Shown: one piece after another, positions 58,809 through 64,000 of the stretch | How positions within the stretch are numbered: the stretch's first letter is position 1 | Layout: each line of letters opens with the position of its first letter | Origin: Sulfurimonas marina | GTDB taxonomy: Bacteria; Campylobacterota; Campylobacteria; Campylobacterales; Sulfurimonadaceae | DNA length: 64,000 nucleotides | NCBI RefSeq assembly: GCF_014905095.1 | Contig: NZ_CP041165.1 | Location: 806,001 to 870,000, forward strand | Reading direction: 5' to 3' | Translations under genes and position numbers: made by a program | Notes under the pieces: generated by a model | Database searches by the model: none | Told to the model about the DNA's origin: nothing | The model's input: only the letters and a program-made list of their open reading frames with translations

Positions 58809-59195
58809 ATGGATAGTAAAACAGCAAAAAAGATAAAATCTAAAAACACTAAAATAGAAGTAGTTTTAGGTAAAGCAATGTGGTCTTATGGTTATAGATA
58901 TCGAAAGCATTGTAGAAATGTTTACGGGAAACCAGACTTTTGCTTTAAAAAGAAAAAAATAGCAATTTTTTGTGATAGTGAGTTTTGGCATGGTAAAAAC
59001 TTTTTAGAAGGTGAGCAATTTAAAACGAATGCTGATTTCTGGGAGACAAAAATAAAGCGTAATATTCAGCGTGATATAGAAGTAAATAATTTTTTAAAAA
59101 AAAATGGTTGGAAAGTAATACGTTTTTGGGGTAAAGATATTATCAAAAATTTAGATGATTGTCTAAAACTTATTCATACAGAAATGGAAAAATAA
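58809..59195 (+). CDS. vsr: Very short patch repair endonuclease (Vsr)
   Basis: 128 residues, typical length. Nicks 5' of T in T:G mismatches that arise from deamination of 5-methylcytosine. Seen: KKIKSKNTKIEVVLGKAMWSYGYRYRKH, GKPDFCFKKKKIAIFCDSEFWHGKN with the catalytic-type Asp and His residues, and WKVIRFWGKDI at the end. It is next to a C5 methyltransferase, the usual pairing. Base composition is more AT-rich than the core genes. Confidence 0.93.
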   Translation: MDSKTAKKIKSKNTKIEVVLGKAMWSYGYRYRKHCRNVYGKPDFCFKKKKIAIFCDSEFWHGKNFLEGEQFKTNADFWETKIKRNIQRDIEVNNFLKKNGWKVIRFWGKDIIKNLDDCLKLIHTEMEK

Positions 59196-59290
59196 ATATT
59201 GCAAAATGTCAACAAAAACAAATATAAAGAAGTTTGTAGTTATACTTTCAGAGAATAAAGACAGAAGAAAAATTGAATATTAGAAGTAGA

Positions 59291-60184
59291 ATGGAAAAAT
59301 ATAAATTTATAGATTTGTTTGCAGGCATAGGTGGCTTTCATTTAGGATTACATAATGAGGGATGTGAATGTGTATTTGCATCTGAAATAGATAAGTATGC
59401 ACGAGAAACTTATACTAAGAATTTTAAAAAACTATCCCCTAACTTATTTAAAAACAATAATTTTAATGATGATATAACTGCAATAGAAGAAGAATGTATA
59501 AAAAAAGAAATTCCTGATTTTGATATATTATGTGGAGGATTCCCTTGTCAGCCATTTAGTCAGGCAGGCTATAAAAAAGGTTTTGAAGATGATAGAGGAA
59601 ATTTATTTTTTCATATTGCAAAGATTATTGAGAAAAAACAGCCTAAAGCATTTTTCTTAGAGAATGTTCGTCATTTAGAAAGTCATGATAAAGGTAAAAC
59701 ATTCTCAACAATTCAAAAGGTTATTACTGAAGATTTAGGATATTCATTCTATACAAAAATTTTAAAAGCTTCAGATTTCGGGCTTCCTCAACATAGGCCT
59801 AGAATTTTTATAGTCGGTTTTAAAGATGATGTCTTTGAAAAAGATGATGAAAAAAAATTTAAATTTCCGACTCCTAAAAAAGAACTTGATTTTACAATGA
59901 GTGATGTATGGGAAGGTCAATGTAGTAGAGATGTTGGCCTAACATTAAGGGTTGGAGGACGAGGTTCTCCAATAGATGATAGGAGAAATTGGGACGGTTA
60001 TTATGTTAATGGAGAAGTTAAAAGACTTACTCCTAAAGAAGGAAAGAAAATGCAAGGATTTCCAGATAGTTTTATCTTTCCAGTAACAAATGCTCAAGCA
60101 ATGAAACAGCTTGGTAATAGTGTCGCAGTTCCTGTAATACAAGCCATAGCAAAGAATATAATCAATTACATGGAAAAATTATAA
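59291..60184 (+). CDS. C5-cytosine DNA methyltransferase, HpaII-like specificity
   Basis: 297 residues from ATG at 59291 (TTG at 59273 is less likely). Motif I DLFAGIGGFHLGL, motif IV GGFPCQPFSQAG with catalytic Cys, motif VI LENVRHL, motif VIII QHRPRIFIVGF, and motif X QLGNSVAVPVIQAI. The target-recognition part LTLRVGGRGSPIDDRRNWDGYYV sits between VIII and X. Pairing with the HpaII-type endonuclease suggests CCGG. Protects host DNA. The gene follows vsr by 95 bases. Confidence 0.93.
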   Translation: MEKYKFIDLFAGIGGFHLGLHNEGCECVFASEIDKYARETYTKNFKKLSPNLFKNNNFNDDITAIEEECIKKEIPDFDILCGGFPCQPFSQAGYKKGFEDDRGNLFFHIAKIIEKKQPKAFFLENVRHLESHDKGKTFSTIQKVITEDLGYSFYTKILKASDFGLPQHRPRIFIVGFKDDVFEKDDEKKFKFPTPKKELDFTMSDVWEGQCSRDVGLTLRVGGRGSPIDDRRNWDGYYVNGEVKRLTPKEGKKMQGFPDSFIFPVTNAQAMKQLGNSVAVPVIQAIAKNIINYMEKL

Positions 60185-60199
60185 GAGAGGTATTCTAAT

Positions 60200-61354
60200 A
60201 TGAGTCTACGTGGAAATAAAGGAGAATGGAGTGAAGTATACACTTTATTAAAACTTTTAGGCGAAGGTGAAATTTACGGAGCCGATGATAAACTAGAAAA
60301 AGTTACAGACTTGGTATACCCAATTTTGAATATTTTACGACAAGAGAAAGATTCTAAAAGAGAATATCATATTAATGGTTCAATAAAGCTATTAGATGGA
60401 GACTCTAAGGATATTATAAAAGAATTTGATAAATCTAAATTTCTTGAATATTCTCAAAAAATTTTTTCAAATTTAAAAAAATTAAGTGGTAGGTCTATAA
60501 AAATAGAAAAATTTGAAAACTATGAAGAAATCCAGAGTTTTTTAAATGATATAAACGTAAAAAGTTTAAAAGCTAAAAGTCTTGATAAAGCAGATATTAT
60601 AATTACTATTCATGATAAACAAACTGGAACAGCACCAACATTGGGTTTTAGTATAAAGTCATTAATTGGAGGTAAATCAACTTTATTCAATCCTGCTCCT
60701 GGAACAAATTTTATTTTTGAAATAGTAGTTCCTGATAAAACAGGCTTTGATGAAAAAAGTTTTAACAAATTAACTTATACTGAAAGTCCCCGATTAGGGA
60801 AAAGAATACAGAAAATAGAAGACTTAGGATTTAATATACAATTTGATTCAATACAATCTAATACATTAGATTTGAATTTAAAATTAATAGACGGTGATTT
60901 ATCTAAGATCCTTGCTTACATGTTATTATATAGACATAAATACGGAAAAATAAAATTAACTGATGTTCTTAATTTATTAAATAAATATAATCCACTAGGG
61001 TATGATCTATCACGCGGACATCCCTTTTATGAGTATAAAATTATCAAGTTTTTATATGATATTGCATTAGGTATGACCCCAGAATGTATTTGGACAGGTG
61101 AGATAAAAGCAAATGGTGGGGTAATTGTCGTGAAAGATAATGGTGAAGTTTTAGCTTATCATACCTATTACAAAGATAAATTTGAAAAATATTTACTAGA
61201 AAATACAAAACTGGAAGAACCCTCTACTGGAGAAGATCCTGAAAAACCAGGTAATCCTAGAGAGGGTGCGAAAAAATATTATTATGGATGGGTATATGAA
61301 GAAAGTAATCGTTTCTTCATTAAACTAAATTTGCAAGTTCGTTTTATTAAATAA
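60200..61354 (+). CDS. HpaII-like type II restriction endonuclease
   Basis: 384 residues, similar length to HpaII (358). The start LRGNKGEWSEVYTLLKLLGEGEIYGADD fits the HpaII family, and the middle has LGFSIKSLIGGKSTLFNPAPGTNF, a likely PD-(D/E)XK-type core (K in SIKSL). The C-terminal part shows a YDLSRGHPFYEYKIIKFLYDIALGM segment. Cleaves unmethylated sites, probably CCGG, in incoming DNA. Sixteen bases after the methyltransferase in the same direction. Low-GC codon use. Confidence 0.88.
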   Translation: MSLRGNKGEWSEVYTLLKLLGEGEIYGADDKLEKVTDLVYPILNILRQEKDSKREYHINGSIKLLDGDSKDIIKEFDKSKFLEYSQKIFSNLKKLSGRSIKIEKFENYEEIQSFLNDINVKSLKAKSLDKADIIITIHDKQTGTAPTLGFSIKSLIGGKSTLFNPAPGTNFIFEIVVPDKTGFDEKSFNKLTYTESPRLGKRIQKIEDLGFNIQFDSIQSNTLDLNLKLIDGDLSKILAYMLLYRHKYGKIKLTDVLNLLNKYNPLGYDLSRGHPFYEYKIIKFLYDIALGMTPECIWTGEIKANGGVIVVKDNGEVLAYHTYYKDKFEKYLLENTKLEEPSTGEDPEKPGNPREGAKKYYYGWVYEESNRFFIKLNLQVRFIK

Positions 61355-61392
61355 GTAGTGTTATATACTCTAGGTTAAAAGCTAGATTCTTA

Positions 61393-61695
61393 TTATAGAA
61401 CTTCTCTAATATAGTCTTGAACTCGTAATAAAGATGTACATACTTGAATAATATTTTCATCCATCATCTCATTAGCACTTTGTAAACCTTTTGTAACTAG
61501 TTCTAGTGTTGCTAGAAATTCACTTAGATATGTTTCATCATCTATAAGACAAGAATACTTATCTTTCAGAGTTTCTAGTATCAAATAAGCACCTGCAAAC
61601 ATATCATTTTCATGTCTGTCTGATGCAATGGATAAGTTATTAATAACATCATCAATTATTCCAAAAATTATTGGATCACGTGTTACTATTGTCAC
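61393..61695 (-). CDS. Small unknown protein, mobile-element operon
   Basis: 100 residues, helical, no signal or membrane segment. Reading starts 11 bases after the terminase gene in the same direction. No similarity recognised; it may be a phage-type accessory protein or a regulator. It ends 38 bases from the convergent restriction gene. Confidence 0.65.
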   Translation of the reverse strand: MTIVTRDPIIFGIIDDVINNLSIASDRHENDMFAGAYLILETLKDKYSCLIDDETYLSEFLATLELVTKGLQSANEMMDENIIQVCTSLLRVQDYIREVL

Positions 61696-61706
61696 TTTTT
61701 CTCCTT

Positions 61707-62102
61707 TTATCCAATATCACCCTCTAGTTCAGGTGGTAAAGAAACTGTAATTGTAATTGGCTTTTCTGTTTCATCTTCTTGTTTTATTAGCATATCTGCG
61801 AGTCTTGAGGATTTAAAGATAATTTCTGAAGCTCGAAGCTTTTCTTTATTATTTCCATTGATTAAGATATTTTCCAGCTCCTCTGTAGCTAGTGCACTTA
61901 GCTTTTTGAATTTTTCAGAGAAGTAGTGTTTTTCAGCTTCTGCAATAGCTGTTTTTATTTTAGAGTCATTTAATAAACCATAAGATTTTTTTTCTGCAAA
62001 AGTAGGACTGTAGCCAGCTTGTAACGCTGATTTTTTGGCATTACGTGTGACTACATATACTTCTACAAAATCTTGTTGCATTTTCGTAAGTGCTTTATTC
62101 AT
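61707..62102 (-). CDS. terS: Phage terminase small subunit
   Basis: 131 residues. The Terminase_2 pattern is clear: LTKMQQDFVEVYVVTRNAKKSALQAGYSP, then EKKSYGLLNDSKIKTAIAEAEKHY. The HTH-like N-terminal part binds the pac site; it recruits a large subunit for DNA packaging. No large terminase gene is adjacent, which is the feature of satellites that redirect a helper's packaging or of decayed prophages. Confidence 0.9.
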   Translation of the reverse strand: MNKALTKMQQDFVEVYVVTRNAKKSALQAGYSPTFAEKKSYGLLNDSKIKTAIAEAEKHYFSEKFKKLSALATEELENILINGNNKEKLRASEIIFKSSRLADMLIKQEDETEKPITITVSLPPELEGDIG

Positions 62103-62120
62103 AGTCCTACTCTCAACCTA

Positions 62121-62645
62121 CTAGTTTCCTAGTAACTTGTGATAAATTTCTACTTTTTTATCAATAAGGCTTTGGAGTTCAGTGAGTTTAGTTTGTGTAA
62201 TAAAAATATCCTCTTTAGGATTGTCTAGCTCGCTTTGATTAAGTTTACGGGGAAATATGTTTCCATCAATGATTATGCTACCTGATGGTTCTAAATTATT
62301 TAGTTTTTCAATCATACTATTCCCGTTAAGATGTTTATTCTGAATACTGATAGGAATATCAATATTATGTTCTTGAAGTAAAGCTTCCAATTGAGGTAGG
62401 AACTTAGTCCATTTATTCTTAGCAGTTTTATACGCTTTTAAAGATTTATTTACCCTCTCTTGTTTTTGTTTCAATCGAGATATCTGTTTCTCTAGTATAA
62501 ATACTAAATCTTTGTGAGCTTCGTAGAGTGTTTCAATATCTACTTTATTATATTTTTCTTGTATCTGCTGTCTAGTATTCGCTTCAATGGCTTCCATAGC
62601 ATTCTGCGCTCTATGTTCAATAAAACTATAATCTAGTTCATACAT
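62121..62645 (-). CDS. Coiled-coil protein of mobile element
   Basis: 174 residues. A long Lys/Gln/Glu-rich helix (about 20-95; AHKDLVFILEKQISRLKQKQERV) suggests a coiled coil; no known family. Its gene is 18 bases before terS and in the same direction. Confidence 0.65.
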   Translation of the reverse strand: MYELDYSFIEHRAQNAMEAIEANTRQQIQEKYNKVDIETLYEAHKDLVFILEKQISRLKQKQERVNKSLKAYKTAKNKWTKFLPQLEALLQEHNIDIPISIQNKHLNGNSMIEKLNNLEPSGSIIIDGNIFPRKLNQSELDNPKEDIFITQTKLTELQSLIDKKVEIYHKLLGN

Positions 62646-62698
62646 TTTTGTCTCCTAAGTCTTTTTAAGTTGTAGATGAATATTGATTTTTAGTTTAG

Positions 62699-63085
62699 TT
62701 ATTCATGCAGTACCTCCTGAATAGTTTTTACCTCTATTATTACTTCTTCAAGCTCTAAAGAGAGCATTGGAATTGCTCTTAGTTCACAACTTTCATAGTA
62801 GATAGGTTCTAAATCTAAATAAATGATGGGTATTGCACATTCAAGGTCTTTTATGTCAATCGGTTCTAATTCTTCATTAATTACTTTTGGATTGTAATCT
62901 ACGGGAATAAAGCTATCAATATTTCTCTTTTTAACTTTCAAAAAAAACCTCCTTTTTTGTTGTCTATTTTTGTCTATGCAAGCAACATCAAAACACTTTG
63001 AAACTTCGTGCTTACCGATTGATTCGTTGGATTTATTTTCAATAGACATTTTGGTCTCGATAGACAATCCAATAGACAATTTCAT
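62699..63085 (-). CDS. Unknown protein with repeated LSI-type start
   Basis: 128 residues. The N-terminus repeats a KLSIGLSIETKMSIENK pattern encoded by TGTCTAT units, which look like DNA repeats as much as protein. The rest has several short PII-YLDLEPI segments (PIIYLDLEPI, PMLSLELEE). No family recognised. Starts on the base after the excisionase-like gene. Confidence 0.55.
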   Translation of the reverse strand: MKLSIGLSIETKMSIENKSNESIGKHEVSKCFDVACIDKNRQQKRRFFLKVKKRNIDSFIPVDYNPKVINEELEPIDIKDLECAIPIIYLDLEPIYYESCELRAIPMLSLELEEVIIEVKTIQEVLHE

Positions 63086-63365
63086 TTATTGATCTTCGTC
63101 TTTCTCTTTTATAGTCATCATCACCTCTACATCTTTCTTGCAGACATATATTTTTCCCCTTGAGACTGGACGAATTGATGAAAGTTTACGTTCTCTGACT
63201 AATTGTCTTATCCTCTCTTGGGATAAGTTGGTTATTCTGCTTGCAACATAAGTGTCTATAAACTCTTTATTCTTTATGATTAACATGACTTAACTCCTAG
63301 TCTTATATTTTTCCGTGAAGTAAATTTTTGATTAAAATGTATCATTACTTGCCTTGATGTCTATT
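62959..63365. repeat. Six TGTCTAT units on both strands
   Basis: TTGTCTAT(T) occurs at 62959, 62969 and 63358 on plus, and at 63041, 63060 and 63071 on minus (as AATAGACA). Three of the minus units fall in the start of the gene at 63085 and one is upstream of the excisionase gene. The clustering in about 400 bases looks more than chance and may be operators or iterons. Confidence 0.5.
63086..63286 (-). CDS. Excisionase-like HTH protein
   Basis: 66 residues. HTH_17/MerR-type helix-turn-helix: YVASRITNLSQERIRQLVRERKLSSIRPVSRGKIYVCKKDVEVMM. Proteins of this size act as excisionases or small repressors of mobile elements. It lies between the replication-like gene and unknowns, all transcribed leftwards. 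Confidence 0.85.
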   Translation of the reverse strand: MLIIKNKEFIDTYVASRITNLSQERIRQLVRERKLSSIRPVSRGKIYVCKKDVEVMMTIKEKDEDQ

Positions 63366-63392
63366 CGTTTGTTATTAGCTAAATTAAATGAG

Positions 63393-64000
63393 TTAAACTT
63401 GAATATTTTGTAATTTTGGAATCTTGTTTTCGTGGAATCTATCTTGAAGAAGAGCCCATAATTCTAAAGCTTCATCTTTCTCTAAAAATTTTCCAGATGT
63501 AGTATTTAAGAGCAAACCATTTTTGATTTTGAAAACAGTTCCCATCTTATAGGTACTATTAGACAAGGGTAGTTGTATCACTCCTACATCATGACCGTTA
63601 AAACCATTTTGAAATTCATTGATAAATATATCTTTAAAAACATCAAAAGGAAGTCTTTTTATAGTAGAGTTAGTATTACTTCTTTTAGTCTTGATTGTAT
63701 TAGTATTACTAAGTATTGGATTTTCCGTTACGGTTTTTCCACATTGGATTTCCCGTATTGGATTTTCCGTTACGGTTTTTCCATCACGGTTTGGATGTAT
63801 TTTATATATATATTCAAACTGTCCTTTATCGTTACGTTTTTCTTCTTTAGTCACATAACCAACATCAATAAGCTCTTGAATTCCACTTCTTACTGCATCT
63901 CGTTTGTCTGATGTGTGTTTTAATATGTCATTGATATAGAACTTCCATGTCTTAGGTTTTGATTTCATATACATAAGAATACCTTTCGCTTTAAAACTAA
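63393..64000 (-). CDS. Replication-initiator-like winged-helix protein, start outside window
   Basis: The frame is open to the right edge. The first visible codons read SFKAKGILMYMKSKPKTWKFYINDILKH, then DKRDAVRSGIQELIDVGYV; this is the winged-helix start of phage/plasmid replication or accessory initiator proteins, and the internal ATG at 63974 is not the real start. The middle part carries two 14-residue repeats (GKTVTENPI and again GKTVTENPI) and a Ser/Asn/Thr-rich linker, and a C-terminal LELWALLQDRF helix. Truncated on the right by the window; at least 201 codons. Confidence 0.75.
   Translation of the reverse strand, partial: SFKAKGILMYMKSKPKTWKFYINDILKHTSDKRDAVRSGIQELIDVGYVTKEEKRNDKGQFEYIYKIHPNRDGKTVTENPIREIQCGKTVTENPILSNTNTIKTKRSNTNSTIKRLPFDVFKDIFINEFQNGFNGHDVGVIQLPLSNSTYKMGTVFKIKNGLLLNTTSGKFLEKDEALELWALLQDRFHENKIPKLQNIQV
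63714..63783 (-). repeat. Two perfect 28-base direct repeats inside the replication-like gene
   Basis: Identical 28-base copies at 63714-63741 and 63756-63783, offset 42 bases (14 codons) with a related but shorter gap segment. They encode the repeated GKTVTENPI units. Confidence 0.85.

Larger units (their letters stand above)
58645..64000. mobile_element. Integrated element (left part), phage-satellite-like
   Basis: From the 3' end of the CAT tRNA onward the gene content is vsr, C5 methyltransferase, HpaII-like nuclease, then leftward-transcribed terS, unknowns, excisionase-like and replication-like genes. DNA is more AT-rich than the core. No integrase, large terminase or structural gene is seen; the right end lies outside the window, so its full content and att repeat are unknown. 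Confidence 0.7.

Noticed and set aside
61355-61392. A terminator between the restriction gene and the minus-strand operon
   Set aside because: Only a short CTAG/CTAG match was seen, too weak to call.
62959-63365. A CRISPR array
   Set aside because: The repeated units are only 7-8 bases, irregularly spaced and in both orientations; no constant repeat-spacer pattern.
63573-63911. Plus-strand ORFs with repeated YWIFRYGFS units opposite the replication-like gene
   Set aside because: The repetition is the complement of the 28-base direct repeats; the minus-strand frame has the recognisable winged-helix start, this one has no RBS or family features.

Overview
The window is a 64 kb piece of an AT-rich Campylobacterota (epsilonproteobacterial) chromosome, most like Sulfurimonas or a relative. 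This rests on gene order (parB, then an F1Fo ATP synthase operon without subunits a and c but with both b' and b, then exbB-exbD-tolA-tolB-pal-cpoB-slyD-fabD-mtn-ttcA-like, an order I recall from Campylobacter), on promoters that mostly show a TATAAT box without a recognisable -35, and on the free-living sensory gene content. No rRNA and no CRISPR array were seen. No gene-free stretch exceeds 300 bases except the tRNA cluster region 34153-34894.

Layout. 1-717: 3' part of parB. 804-6548: ATP synthase peripheral stalk and F1 genes. 6552-11014: Tol-Pal envelope system. 11061-15448: slyD-type isomerase, Fis-like regulator, fabD, nitrilase-family hydrolase, mtn, TtcA-like ATPase. 15438-15587: unusual array of adjoining hairpins. 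15579-21698 (minus): lipoprotein, RDD protein, guaB, small unknown, gatA, unknown plus 5'-nucleotidase pair. 21841-25306 (plus): DUF2157 / DUF4401 / GDYXXLXY membrane trio, the middle gene broken by one in-frame TAA, then an AEC transporter. 25292-32937 (mostly minus): NUDIX, YtfJ, DODA-type dioxygenase, an operon of a 59-residue Cys protein with a TatD-like and a DnaJ-domain protein, a YoeB-like toxin with a 57-residue partner, GNAT, rhodanese, ileS and a 40-residue membrane protein coupled to it. 33064-34152: CinA-like protein. 34250-34806: six tRNA genes (Lys, Asp, Val, Glu, Val, Asp). 34895-39414: chemoreceptor and a haem-motif GGDEF-EAL protein. 39407-58503: CorA, RodA, RluD, FN3 lipoprotein, TrmB, FtsE-FtsX-EnvC-like, ThrC, small proteins, ProC/ProA, a REC-containing membrane protein, RsmH, an FtsL-like protein, an unaccompanied RND permease and a globin.

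From the 3' end of a CAT-anticodon tRNA (58568-58644) the character changes. The DNA is more AT-rich and carries a Vsr nickase, a C5 cytosine methyltransferase and an HpaII-like endonuclease. Convergent to these is a run of mobile-element genes on the minus strand: a replication-initiator-like winged-helix protein (cut by the right edge), an excisionase-like HTH protein, unknowns and a terminase small subunit. No capsid gene, large terminase or integrase is visible. I read this as the left end of an integrated element, possibly a phage satellite carrying a defence cassette; the right boundary is outside the window.

Together the core part holds energy conversion, envelope integrity and division (Tol-Pal, FtsEX-EnvC, RodA, RsmH), nucleotide and amino-acid metabolism, and signalling. 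The most noteworthy items are the right-end island, the hairpin array at 15438-15587, the small unlisted genes at 28316, 28819 and 30056, the nonsense codon at 22940 and several proteins lacking a hallmark residue (TtcA-like, HPt-like, LytM-like).
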